A stretch of DNA of 64,000 nt from Actinomadura sp. 6K520 (GTDB taxonomy: Bacteria; Actinomycetota; Actinomycetes; Streptosporangiales; Streptosporangiaceae), in NCBI RefSeq assembly GCF_004349245.1, contig NZ_SMLC01000016.1, forward strand, positions 1-64,000. The letters are read 5' to 3'. Shown here one piece after another: positions 56,649 to 64,000 of this stretch. How positions within the stretch are numbered: the stretch's first letter is position 1; each line of letters opens with the position of its first letter. A program made the position numbers and the translations under genes. Under the pieces are notes generated by a model. That model worked only from the letters and a program-made list of their open reading frames with translations, made no database searches and had not been told where the DNA came from.

Positions 56649-57583
56649 GACATCCCCTCCTGACCGAGCCGGCCTCTGTGGCGTGTGCGCGCCCCGAACT
56701 CGGTGCTACCGGCGGTCAGCTCCATGTACGCCTCCTCCAGCGAGGCGCTGCGCGGTGTCACCTCGTACAGCGGGATGCCCCGCGCCGCGGCCCCGTCGCC
56801 GATGGCGGCGACGTCCAGGCCGGTGACGGACAAGGCGCCGCCGGACACGGGCTCCACTTCGCCTCCGGCCGCCCCGAGCACCGCGGCCAGGTCCGCCGGA
56901 CGGGGCGTGCGCACGAGGACCCCGCGCCGGAACCGCTCCGCCAGCTCCCTCACCGACGTGTCGGCGATCAGCCGTCCCCGCCCGATGACGACCAGCCGGT
57001 CGGCGGTCCGTTCCATCTCGCTCATCAGATGGCTGGAGACCAGCACGGTCCGCCCCTCGGCGGCCAGCGACCGCATCAGCTCCCGGATCCAGCGGACGCC
57101 GTCCGGATCCAGCCCGTTCACCGGCTCGTCGAACATCAGCACGCCCGGATCGCCCAGCAGCGCCGCCGCGATCCCGAGCCGCTGCCTCATCCCGAGCGAG
57201 AAGCCGCCGACCCGCTTGCGCGCCACCCCGGCCAGGCCCACCTGCTCCAGCACCTCCGGCACGCGCCCGCGCCCGATCCCGTTGCCGCGCGCCAGCCAGC
57301 CCAGATGGTCGAACGCCCGGCGCCCGCCGTGCACGGCGCCCGCGTCCAGCAGCGCCCCCACCTCCCGCATCGGCCGCCGCAGCGACGTGTACCGGCACCC
57401 GTTCACCAGCGCCGTGCCCGCCGTCGCCGCGTCCAGGCCGAGCAGGACGCGCATCGTCGTCGACTTCCCGGCGCCGTTCGGCCCGAGGAACCCCGTCACC
57501 GCGCCCGGCCGCACCGTGAACGAGAGGCCGTCCACCGCGGCCGTCGCGCCGTAGCGCTTGGTCAGCTCCCGTACTTCGATCAT
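56645..57583 (-). CDS. ABC transporter ATP-binding protein
   Basis: ATG 57583 opens a 312-residue protein with Walker A GPNGAGKST, signature GGFSLGMRQRLGIAAALLGD (a variant of LSGGQ), Walker B VLMFDEPVNGLDPDG and the switch His in VSSHLMSEM. It is of the DrrA/CcmA type that pairs with ABC-2 permeases. After residue 220 a C-terminal domain typical of this group follows. The gene is divergent from the histidine kinase gene at 57742, so the two-component system probably controls this exporter. Confidence 0.93.
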   Translation of the reverse strand: MIEVRELTKRYGATAAVDGLSFTVRPGAVTGFLGPNGAGKSTTMRVLLGLDAATAGTALVNGCRYTSLRRPMREVGALLDAGAVHGGRRAFDHLGWLARGNGIGRGRVPEVLEQVGLAGVARKRVGGFSLGMRQRLGIAAALLGDPGVLMFDEPVNGLDPDGVRWIRELMRSLAAEGRTVLVSSHLMSEMERTADRLVVIGRGRLIADTSVRELAERFRRGVLVRTPRPADLAAVLGAAGGEVEPVSGGALSVTGLDVAAIGDGAAARGIPLYEVTPRSASLEEAYMELTAGSTEFGARTRHRGRLGQEGMS

Positions 57584-57729
57584 GGAGTCGACGGTGCTAC
57601 GGAGGCGGGCCCCCGCACATCGGAGCCCGGACCGGAACCGTGCGTCCGACCGTGCTCCGACCCGGCCGCGGCGCCTCAGACCCCGGTATGACGGCCGCGG
57701 GCACGAGGCGCCCGCTCCGGCGGCCCGGC

Positions 57730-57735
57730 TACCTT
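57730..57735 (+). promoter_or_regulatory. -10 element of the leaderless sensor kinase gene
   Basis: TACCTT ends six bases before GTG 57742 and no Shine-Dalgarno sequence is present. Confidence 0.45.
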
Positions 57736-57741
57736 CGTTCC

Positions 57742-58878
57742 GTGGACTCCGAGTTGCGCTCCCCGTACCTCAGGCGGCTCAGCAGGCGCGGGCTGATCGG
57801 CCTGGACGCCGGGGCCGCGATCGTCTACACGCTGGCCCTGCTGGTGCTCCCCGGGGACACCGGGGTCTCCGCGGCCCTCGCGGTGCCGCTCGCCGCCGCG
57901 GCCGGCCTGCCACTCGCGGCGCGGCGGTGCCGGCCCGTGCCGGTCTTCGCGGTCGTGATGTCCGCCTCGACCGCGATGTTCCTCCTCGGCCTGCCCTGGG
58001 ACTCCTACGCCGGCGCCGCGTCCGCCCTGTACATCGTCGCGCTCACCCGCGGCCGGCAACGCTGGACCCCGACGCCGCTGATCGGCGTGCTCAGCTCCGT
58101 CGTCATCCTCACCGGCGCGGTGGCCGGGCCCGCCGCCTGGTACGCGGAGGTCGCCGGGCGGCTCGTGCTCGGCGCCGCCGTCCTCGGCGCGTCCTGGACG
58201 CTCGGCCGCGTCGTCCGGGAGCGCCGCGCGCAGGCCGCCCGCTCCGCCCGGCAGCTCGCCGACCAGGCCGTCTCGGACGAGAGGCTCCGCATCGCCCGCG
58301 AACTCCACGACGTCGTCGCGCACAGCATGAGCCTGATCGCCGTCAAGGCCGGCGTCGCCGTCCACGTCGCCGAGGCGCGTCCCGGGGAGGCCCTCGACGC
58401 CCTCCGCGTCATCGAGGCGACGAGCCGCGGATCGCTCGCCGAGATGCGTCACCTCCTCGGCGTGCTGCGGACCGGCGACGCCGACGTCGCCGCGGCCCCG
58501 GCCCCGGGCCTCGCCGACCTGACCGGCCTCGCCGAGCGGGCCGCCATGGCCGGTGTCCACGTCGACCTCGACGTGGACACCGCGGACCTCCCCGAGGGGG
58601 TGGCGCTCTCGGCCTACCGCATCGTCCAGGAGGCGGTCACGAACGTCGTCAGGCACGCCGCGCCCGCCCGCTGCCGGGTCAGGGTCCGGGGGGACGGGCT
58701 GCGCCTGCGCATCGATGTCACCGACGACGGCCCCGGTGTCCGCGTCCTCCCCGGAGGGGACGGCCACGGGCTCGTCGGCATGCGCGAACGCGTCATGATG
58801 TACGGCGGTGACTTCTCCGCCGGACCACGTCCCGAAGGCGGCTTCGCCGTGTCCGCAGCCTTCCCTTACGAAGAGTAG
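57742..58878 (+). CDS. Sensor histidine kinase, NarL-type (HisKA_3)
   Basis: I choose GTG 57742, directly after a -10 element, over the upstream ATG 57640, which adds an unconserved Arg-rich leader. The 378-residue kinase has four to five membrane helices in residues 20-155. The dimerisation/phosphoacceptor helix ERLRIARELHDVVAHSMSLI (His in ELHDVVAH) follows, with a HATPase domain bearing YRIVQEAVTNVVRHA, DDGPGV and GHGLVGMRERV. It phosphorylates the LuxR-type regulator encoded 6 bases downstream. The genes are divergent from an ABC exporter, the usual arrangement for drug or envelope-stress detection. Confidence 0.92.
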   Translation: MDSELRSPYLRRLSRRGLIGLDAGAAIVYTLALLVLPGDTGVSAALAVPLAAAAGLPLAARRCRPVPVFAVVMSASTAMFLLGLPWDSYAGAASALYIVALTRGRQRWTPTPLIGVLSSVVILTGAVAGPAAWYAEVAGRLVLGAAVLGASWTLGRVVRERRAQAARSARQLADQAVSDERLRIARELHDVVAHSMSLIAVKAGVAVHVAEARPGEALDALRVIEATSRGSLAEMRHLLGVLRTGDADVAAAPAPGLADLTGLAERAAMAGVHVDLDVDTADLPEGVALSAYRIVQEAVTNVVRHAAPARCRVRVRGDGLRLRIDVTDDGPGVRVLPGGDGHGLVGMRERVMMYGGDFSAGPRPEGGFAVSAAFPYEE

Positions 58879-58884
58879 GAGCCC

Positions 58885-59541
58885 GTGGAACTTCGCGTCC
58901 TCGTCGCCGACGACCAGGCATTGGTGCGCGGCAGCTTCCGCGTCCTCGTCGACGCCGCGCCCGGCCTGCGCGTCGTAGGTGAGGCCGGCACCGGAGCCGA
59001 GGCCGTCGAGCTCGCCGAACGCGAACGCCCCGACCTCGTCCTCATGGACGTCCGGATGCCCGAGATGGACGGGATCGAGGCGACCCGGCAGATCTGCCGC
59101 GACCTGCCCGACGTCCGCGTCCTGATCCTGACGACCTTCGACCTGGACTCCTACGTCTACTCGGCGCTCCGCGCCGGTGCCAGCGGCTTCCTGCTCAAGG
59201 ACACCCCGCCCGCCGACCTGCTGTCGGCGATCCGGGTCGTCGCCTCCGGCGAGTCCCTGCTGGCGCCGTCGGTGACCCGGCGGCTGATCGCCGAGTTCGT
59301 CCGGCGGCCCGGACCCGCCCAGCCCCCGCCCGCCGGGCTGGACGGCGTCACCGAGCGCGAACTCGAGGTGCTCACCCTCATCGCCCGCGGCCTGTCCAAC
59401 GGTGAGCTCGCCGAGCACCTGCACGTCAGCCCCGCCACGGTGAAGACCCACATCGGGCATCTGCTGGCCAAACTCCACGCCCGCGACCGCGCGCAGCTCG
59501 TCATCGCCGCCTACGAGACCGGCCTGGTCCGTCCTCGCTGA
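58885..59541 (+). CDS. Response regulator, NarL/LuxR family
   Basis: GTG 58885 has AGGAG four bases upstream and follows the kinase gene after 6 bases. The 218-residue product has a receiver domain (VLVADDQALVRGSF, phospho-acceptor Asp in LVLMDVRMPEMDG, conserved Thr in LILTTFDLD and Lys in FLLKDTPP). The LuxR HTH covers residues 150-212 (GVTERELEVLTLIARGLSNG, then VSPATVKTHIGHLLAKLHAR). It probably activates or represses the divergent ABC transporter genes when phosphorylated. Confidence 0.95.
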   Translation: MELRVLVADDQALVRGSFRVLVDAAPGLRVVGEAGTGAEAVELAERERPDLVLMDVRMPEMDGIEATRQICRDLPDVRVLILTTFDLDSYVYSALRAGASGFLLKDTPPADLLSAIRVVASGESLLAPSVTRRLIAEFVRRPGPAQPPPAGLDGVTERELEVLTLIARGLSNGELAEHLHVSPATVKTHIGHLLAKLHARDRAQLVIAAYETGLVRPR

Positions 59542-59748
59542 CCCCGCCCCAGCGCCATCCCGGGAGCGATCACAGGGGGCGGGGGCGGGCCGCTCGAACC
59601 GATCGGCAGCCGACGCCGGAGTCGGGGCGACCACGATCACGCACACATGGTCGGCTCCGGCGTCCGGGTGTCCTTGTCTCCTCACGCGGGCGGTGGTCCG
59701 CCGCCCCGGATGAAGCAGGTGTCGATGACCTCGTCCGACCCGCCGCGA

Positions 59749-60447
59749 CTACAGGGGAGTCCGGTCGGTTCGGTATGCCTCCAGCCGTTCGGCGAGTTCC
59801 TTGGGCCGGCTGAGCGCGAGCAGGTGCCCGCCGGGCATGTCGTCCACCGGGATGCCCAGCCGCTCCCGCACCACGCGCCGCTGGAAGTCGAGCGGGAAGA
59901 AACGGTCGTCTCGTCCCTGTAGGAAGACCGTCGGGGTACTGGGCCACCCCTTGAGCGGCCACGGCTCTGCGAACGGCCTCGCCGATTGCGGGGACTCCTC
60001 CATGGAGAACGCTTCGGCCGTCACGTCCGGTGGGACATCGTGGAAGAAGCTCTCCTTGGGGTCGAACTCGGCCGAGAGGGTCCGTCCTTCCTGGGCGGCG
60101 CAGTCGGCCATGGCCTGCCCCTGGCCGGTGTTCGCCCACCACTCACCGCCTGACTCGCCGGGTACCGGGGACATGGCGTTGAGCATGACGAGCAGGCCCA
60201 CCGGCCTCCGGTCGCAGACGAGCGGCGCCGTGAGGCCGCCCATGGACTGCGCTACCAGGATGAGGTCTTTCCGGTCGCCGACCGCCTCCATGACCGTGTC
60301 GGCATACGCCTGGAGACCGGCCGAGTCGTCACCTGCCGGAAGGTCAACGGCCACGACGTCATGGCCCCGTGCCTCCAGTTCCGGGACAAGCCTGTGCCAA
60401 TACCATGCTTGGCCCCCGGCTCCAGGGATGAGTACGTACGTCGCCAT
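59749..60447 (-). CDS. Alpha/beta hydrolase (salicylate-esterase/MenH-like)
   Basis: ATG 60447 follows TAGGAGGGGG. The 232-residue protein has YVLIPGAGGQAWYWHRLVPE (oxyanion loop), the nucleophile in LVAQSMGGLTAPLV (Ser), LQGRDDRFFPLDFQRRVV (Asp) and catalytic His in DDMPGGHLLALSRP. This pattern is that of the small RsbQ/hydroxynitrile-lyase-like esterases common in actinomycetes. It is divergent from an HxlR regulator gene 84 bases away, which probably controls it. The substrate is unknown. Confidence 0.87.
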   Translation of the reverse strand: MATYVLIPGAGGQAWYWHRLVPELEARGHDVVAVDLPAGDDSAGLQAYADTVMEAVGDRKDLILVAQSMGGLTAPLVCDRRPVGLLVMLNAMSPVPGESGGEWWANTGQGQAMADCAAQEGRTLSAEFDPKESFFHDVPPDVTAEAFSMEESPQSARPFAEPWPLKGWPSTPTVFLQGRDDRFFPLDFQRRVVRERLGIPVDDMPGGHLLALSRPKELAERLEAYRTDRTPL

Positions 60448-60497
60448 GTTCCCCCTCCTATGCGCCGATGGGGACGCCGAGTTCCCCGAAGCGCTCG

Positions 60498-60525
60498 CTC
60501 CTAATTCAGGAGTATCTCGTACGAT
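60498..60525. promoter_or_regulatory. Control region between hydrolase and hxlR genes
   Basis: An inverted repeat CTCCT-AATTC-AGGAG lies at 60498-60512. TACGAT (60520-60525) ends six bases before the GTG of the hxlR gene, a -10 element of a leaderless message. The repeat would sit over its -35, as expected for autoregulation. Confidence 0.5.
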
Positions 60526-60531
60526 CCTAGT

Positions 60532-61197
60532 GTGGCCGGTCGTAGGAAGTACGGCGACCCGTGCGGCATCGCGCGGGCGCTCGACGTCGTGGGGGAGCGG
60601 TGGGCGCTGCTGGTCGTCCGGGAACTGCTCCTCGGTCCGAAGAGGTTCGCCGCCCTGCACCGCGGGCTCGCCGGAATGAGCCAGAACGTCCTGGCGCAGC
60701 GCCTGCGCGACCTCGAAGAATCCGGGGTCGTCCGGCACCGCGTGCTCGGGCCGCCGGTGAGTGCCCGCGTCTACGAGCTGACCCCTCGCGGGCGGGACCT
60801 CGAACCGATCCTCCTCGCACTTGGGAGCTGGGGCGCCCGCGATCCGCTCGACCCGTCCTGCACCGCCGAACTGAGCGTCGACGCGATGATGTTCGCGCTC
60901 AAGACGACATTCGACGCCGCCGCAGCCTCGGATGTGCACGCCCGCCTGACACTCCGCCTCGAAGATGATCTGTTCACGGCCGAGATCGAGTCCGGCCGGT
61001 TCCACATCACCCGCACCGATACACCCTCGGACACGGACGTCACCCTGACCACCGATGTCGGAACGTTCAGGTCCCTCGTATTCGGCGGCCGTCCCCTGAC
61101 GGAGCCCCTGGAGACCGGCGAAGTGCGTCTAGAGGGCGACCGAGCCCTGGCCGCGCGTTTCCTGGCCTGCTTCCCCAGACCCACCCCGGCCCTCTGA
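60532..61197 (+). CDS. HxlR-family regulator with C-terminal SCP2-like domain
   Basis: GTG 60532 directly follows a -10 element. The 221-residue product has an HxlR winged helix at 10-100: CGIARALDVVGERWALLVVR, then MSQNVLAQRLRDLEESGVV and YELTPRGRDLEPIL. An extra C-terminal domain of about 110 residues follows (ARLTLRLEDDLFTAEIESGR, VTLTTDVGTFRSLVFG) and resembles the SCP2 sterol-transfer fold, which may bind a hydrophobic ligand. Divergent transcription from the hydrolase gene suggests that it controls that gene. Confidence 0.85.
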   Translation: MAGRRKYGDPCGIARALDVVGERWALLVVRELLLGPKRFAALHRGLAGMSQNVLAQRLRDLEESGVVRHRVLGPPVSARVYELTPRGRDLEPILLALGSWGARDPLDPSCTAELSVDAMMFALKTTFDAAAASDVHARLTLRLEDDLFTAEIESGRFHITRTDTPSDTDVTLTTDVGTFRSLVFGGRPLTEPLETGEVRLEGDRALAARFLACFPRPTPAL

Positions 61198-61250
61198 AGA
61201 GGCCGGCATCGCGGGTGGCTCCCGCGTGAACCGGAGCTCCGTACAGGTCG

Positions 61251-61733
61251 TCAGAGTGCGGCGGCGTAAGCGGCGGCCAGACGCTCCATGACGCCGGGAC
61301 CGTCCCGTTCGGGGGCGGGCTCGCCGAGATGGATGGCCCGCAGCTCGGCCATGAACTCCTCCCACAGCTCAGGCCCGCCGGCTGCAAGCAACTCGGCGCG
61401 CACGCGGAGCCGCCTGCTGGTCGGGCGATGGTGCAGCCCCCACTCCCCGAGCTGCGCGAACACCGGCACCAGCCGGATCGACGCCTCGGTCAAGCTGTAG
61501 GCGGCACGACGTCCGGGTCCCGCGTCCTCCCGGGTCAGCAGGCCGGCGGCGACCAGCCGCTTCAGCCGGTCGGACAGGATGTTGGACGCGATCCCCTCCT
61601 CCGAGCCGGCCAGCAGCTCCCTGAAGTGGCGCCGGTTGCCGAACATCACGTCCCGCAGCACGAGCAGGCTCCAGCCGTCTCCGAACGCCTCGACCGCGGC
61701 GTTGATCGGACACCCCGAACGCGCTGGTTTCAC
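61251..61733 (-). CDS. HxlR-family regulator
   Basis: GTG 61733 is chosen with GAGGTGGG upstream; GTG 61736 is equally possible. The 160-residue protein has GCPINAAVEAFGDGWSLLVL with the conserved N-terminal Cys and Trp of HxlR regulators, then ASNILSDRLKRLVAAGLLTR and AYSLTEASIRLVPVFAQLGE. The tail adds about 50 residues. It is divergent from the dihydrofolate-reductase-like gene at 61834, with inverted TTGCAA-bearing sites between them. It probably represses both and may respond to a quinone, aldehyde or drug (inference). Confidence 0.88.
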   Translation of the reverse strand: MKPARSGCPINAAVEAFGDGWSLLVLRDVMFGNRRHFRELLAGSEEGIASNILSDRLKRLVAAGLLTREDAGPGRRAAYSLTEASIRLVPVFAQLGEWGLHHRPTSRRLRVRAELLAAGGPELWEEFMAELRAIHLGEPAPERDGPGVMERLAAAYAAAL

Positions 61734-61755
61734 CACACCCACCTCATCTCCGACT

Positions 61756-61808
61756 GGTTGCAATCTACTACCGGCCTCCCCTAGCGTCAGGACCGACCGA
61801 TTGCAACT
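61756..61808 (+). promoter_or_regulatory. Promoter and HxlR-type sites upstream of the DHFR-like gene
   Basis: TTGCAA (61759-61764) and TAGCGT (61782-61787) are spaced by 17 bases. GGTTGCAATC at 61756-61765 covers the -35, and its inverted copy GATTGCAACT lies at 61799-61808 just beyond the start point. Two such sites around a promoter are a plausible looping or blocking arrangement for the divergent HxlR protein. Confidence 0.6.
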
Positions 61809-61833
61809 CACAACCAGATCTGGAGGCCCGTTG

Positions 61834-62400
61834 ATGGGCGACACCCAACCGCAGACCGCGGCCGGAAAGGTCCTCCTGCACTTCACGATGTCCTTGGACG
61901 GTTTCGTCGCCGGCCCCGACCACGAGATGGACTGGATGGCCGGCGCCGCGTTCCGGCCGAATCTGATCGAGGAGTACGCCCGGACCACGGGCGCCGTCCT
62001 CGGCGGACGGGACGGCTGGGACGCCTACCCGGACCCCGGCGGGATCTACGGCGGTGCCTGGAGCGGACCGGTCTTCGTCCTCACCCACCACCCCGAGGAC
62101 GCGCACCCTGCCGAAGGAGTCACCTTCCTGAACTGCGACCCGGCCGAAGCGGTTCGGATCGCACTGGCGGCGGCCGGCGGCAAGAACCTGGAGGTCTTCT
62201 CGGCCAGCATCGGGCGCCAGCTTCTCGAACTCGGCCTGGTCGACGAGATCGACCTGCACATCGCCCCGGTCCTTCTGGGAGACGGCATCCGCCTCTACGA
62301 CAACCCCGGTGGTAAGCCCATCCGTCTGAGCCGTCTCGGCGAAGCCGACCCGAAGTCGACCGTGAACGTACGTTTCAGCCCCGCCACCCCCGCCGGCTGA
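61834..62400 (+). CDS. Dihydrofolate reductase family (RibD C-terminal-like) protein
   Basis: ATG 61834 has TGGAGG upstream. The 188-residue product has VLLHFTMSLDGFVAGPDHEM, LGGRDGWDAYPD, FVLTHHPEDAH and VDEIDLHIAPVLLGDGIRLY, a diagnostic pattern of the RibD C-terminal/DHFR-fold reductases, which use NADPH. Such stand-alone proteins are abundant in actinobacteria and have mostly unknown substrates. Divergent location from an HxlR gene points to inducible expression. Confidence 0.93.
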   Translation: MGDTQPQTAAGKVLLHFTMSLDGFVAGPDHEMDWMAGAAFRPNLIEEYARTTGAVLGGRDGWDAYPDPGGIYGGAWSGPVFVLTHHPEDAHPAEGVTFLNCDPAEAVRIALAAAGGKNLEVFSASIGRQLLELGLVDEIDLHIAPVLLGDGIRLYDNPGGKPIRLSRLGEADPKSTVNVRFSPATPAG

Positions 62401-62498
62401 CAAGCGACCATCGAGAACATCCCGGAGGCGCGGTATGCCCTGCCGGTGGTGGATTCGTGACGTTCGCCTCGTGCTCGCCGGACCTTACGCCACGCGAG

Positions 62499-63152
62499 TC
62501 AATCGTGAAGTCGTAGAACCAGGCGGTTTGTGAAGCCTCCTCGTTCGGCTGCCTTGGTCGCGCGCCCTTCTTCCAGTTCACCGGGTGTCAGTCCGTGGAG
62601 GGCTCCGAGGGCGTGAATGACCTCCAGTAGGTCGGAAAGCTCTGCAGGGTCTCCGCTCGCCGTGTACTCACCGGCCTCCTCGTAGAGCTTCGCGCGCAAC
62701 AGCGCGGCGTGCTCGCCGGGATTCGCGACACGGGTCTCCGGTCGGCGCCCGGTGGCTTGGACGATCTCGGGAATGCGATCCCGGACCAGCTTCTCGGTAC
62801 GTCCGCCGCCCTCCCCGGCCGGGTGCACCGCCGCGCCGTGCCGCCGGTCCAGGGACTGGATCCACTTCACCGCGACCGCCGCCGTCTGGACCAGTTCGGT
62901 CCGGAGGGCACCGGGCTCGGATTCGGCCAGGGCCTCGAAGAACTCTTCCGTGAGGATGTGCCGCCAGGTCAGCTCACCCTGTGACCAGGCCGCGGCGCAT
63001 TGCCGCTTGGCCTCCTCCGCGCGCTCGGTGAACTCCGGTCCGCTTCCATCGGGAAACTCCTGGACACCCCACATCCGGTCCTGGGTCTCGCGTTCGGTCG
63101 CGATGTCCCGCAGGACTTTCCCGAGTGACCCCGGCACGCCATCGTTCTCCAT
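62499..63152 (-). CDS. Protein with two apparent MazG-like (all-alpha NTP pyrophosphohydrolase) domains
   Basis: ATG 63152 lies eight bases after TAGCCT (leaderless). The 217-residue product has an N-terminal part (about 10-105) with ERETQDRMWGVQEFPDG and ILTEEFFEALAESEPGALRT, like the MazG-fold helices with acidic metal ligands. The C-terminal part (about 120-215) has TEKLVRDRIPEIVQATGRRP, LYEEAGEYTASGDPAELSDL and the final ERGGFTNRLVLRL, the pattern of phosphoribosyl-ATP-pyrophosphohydrolase-like house-cleaning enzymes. It probably hydrolyses aberrant nucleoside triphosphates. Fusion of two related domains may mimic a dimer. No neighbour helps to name the substrate. Confidence 0.75.
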   Translation of the reverse strand: MENDGVPGSLGKVLRDIATERETQDRMWGVQEFPDGSGPEFTERAEEAKRQCAAAWSQGELTWRHILTEEFFEALAESEPGALRTELVQTAAVAVKWIQSLDRRHGAAVHPAGEGGGRTEKLVRDRIPEIVQATGRRPETRVANPGEHAALLRAKLYEEAGEYTASGDPAELSDLLEVIHALGALHGLTPGELEEGRATKAAERGGFTNRLVLRLHD

Positions 63153-63277
63153 GCGGCCCGAGGCTACTGCGGTGCGCCCGCGTCCGCCGGGGGTATCCCC
63201 TCAGCTGGGTCGAAGCCTTGAAGCCACCGTTCGCCATCTTGGCCTGCGGGAGCGTCCAGAGGTGTCGGCCCTCATCG

Positions 63278-64000
63278 TCAGGTGGGTGCGGCGTGCTCGG
63301 GTTCGCAGCTGAGGACCTCGTGCAGAACGGGCGGTAGCTCGTCCCAGAGCCACTCGTTCAAAGTCCCTGGGAAGTCCGCCGGCTGCCGGATGCTCAAGCG
63401 GTCGGGAGCGATCCGGGCTAGGCGTATCGGGACGGGACCGTCGTCCCACATCGGGTCGCGGTTCCCCCAATAGTGGGAGAAGTCGGCACTCGTCAGCATC
63501 AGCTCGGTGGGCAGGATGTGCTCACCCGGGTGCCTGCCCAGGGGCAGCAGCCGCTGCGCGGTCGTCCGGAGGACGTTGAGCGCGGCGAGGTCGTGCGGGC
63601 AGGCGACGTCGGCGACCTCGAGTTCGGGGAGACCGAATCGGCACAGGCCGCGGGTGGTGAGCCGGACGCAGGCACAGCCGTCGATGGCGTCCACCTCGGC
63701 CGGGCAGCGGCCGGAGTTCCGGAAGGGCGGCAGTGCGGCGCCGATCCAGTCGTCGGCGAGGACGAACTCGTCGAACCGCCCGAAGGTGACGACGGGCAGC
63801 ACCTGGTTCAGGGTGAGGTCCACCGGAACGCCGCAGAGCGATTCGGCGATCGCCCTGGCGGCCGCGCGTGCGAGGTGGGGCCCCGAGGGGAGATCCCCCA
63901 CAGGCAGGACCGACGTGACCCCGATGTGCCGTGTGGCCTGCCGGACCCTCTCGATGTCGTCCTCGTCGGCGGCCGTGACGCCGCCCAGGTCCCATGGCGA
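63278..64000 (-). CDS. Unknown protein, 5'-truncated by the window edge
   Basis: The minus-strand frame is open to the right edge. A GTG at 63901 could be an internal start, but protein-like sequence continues upstream (DLGGVTAADEDDIERVRQAT). At least 240 residues are encoded. I do not recognise a family. Segments such as HLARAAARAIAESLCGVPVD, FVLADDWIGAALPPF and SADFSHYWGNRDPMWDDGPV suggest a soluble alpha/beta protein, and there is no signal peptide in the visible part. A DUF4261-like relation is possible but unproven. Confidence 0.6.
   Translation of the reverse strand, partial: SPWDLGGVTAADEDDIERVRQATRHIGVTSVLPVGDLPSGPHLARAAARAIAESLCGVPVDLTLNQVLPVVTFGRFDEFVLADDWIGAALPPFRNSGRCPAEVDAIDGCACVRLTTRGLCRFGLPELEVADVACPHDLAALNVLRTTAQRLLPLGRHPGEHILPTELMLTSADFSHYWGNRDPMWDDGPVPIRLARIAPDRLSIRQPADFPGTLNEWLWDELPPVLHEVLSCEPEHAAPT

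Noticed and set aside
3-63901. An integrated prophage or an intact insertion sequence
   Set aside because: No integrase, capsid, tail or intact transposase genes were found. Only transposase fragments at about 11.0-11.2 and 12.7-12.9 kb are visible.

Overview
The window is GC-rich DNA (roughly 72%) from a filamentous-type actinomycete. Supporting signs are many GTG/TTG starts, probable leaderless genes, an XRE regulator of the DUF5753 class, an F420-dependent (DDN-type) oxidoreductase, an ANTAR/PAS/SpoIIE phosphatase, a c-di-AMP riboswitch in front of a cell-wall hydrolase, and a KstR2-type steroid regulon. The mix suggests a Thermomonosporaceae/Streptosporangiales member such as Actinomadura. 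That assignment is inference, because no rRNA or other phylogenetic marker is present.

Layout. 0-3.4 kb: the end of an MFS transporter, a divergent pair of related tiny genes (one frameshifted), a zinc-ribbon protein, and an nsrR-hmp nitric-oxide detoxification operon with a strong 11-1-11 operator. 3.4-9 kb: two translationally coupled receptor Ser/Thr kinases with PQQ-type beta-propeller sensors, then a divergent secreted GH6 cellulase with its own operator and terminator. 9-13.2 kb: a TetR/hydrolase pair, a BASS-type transporter, and a decayed zone (ISL3 transposase remnant, AMP-ligase remnant, IS5-type transposase remnant) next to tRNA-Pro(GGG). 13.6-21.4 kb: a SpoIIE-type phosphatase, the riboswitch-controlled CHAP hydrolase, and two glycosyltransferase genes for a wall or surface polymer.

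21.4-37.6 kb is a catabolic island. fadE30-, ipdF-, kstR2- and fadA6-like genes (+), ipdC-ipdB-ipdA-echA20-like genes (-) and two divergent SDR genes (+) follow the gene order of the mycobacterial HIP (steroid rings C/D) pathway. Matching KstR2-like operators lie in front of both halves. The two halves are separated by about 7 kb that carries an old-yellow-enzyme-type oxidoreductase, iclR-glpK, and two acyl-CoA dehydrogenases flanking a GntR regulator.

37.7-45.9 kb: a large HrpA-type RNA helicase, a proline iminopeptidase, a coiled-coil zinc protein and small conserved proteins. 46-50.8 kb: a tightly coupled four-gene operon of two unknown proteins, a Cas4/RecB-like Fe-S nuclease and a UPF1-like helicase. 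This is the best candidate for an undescribed system in the window. 50.9-64 kb: assorted metabolism and regulation genes. These include a beta-HAD dehydrogenase, an APH-like protein lacking the usual catalytic Asp, a DDN oxidoreductase, a PaaI thioesterase, a short HPF-like protein, an ABC transporter divergent from a NarL-type two-component system, two HxlR regulators each divergent from an enzyme gene, and a protein with two apparent MazG-like domains. A partial unknown gene runs off the right edge.
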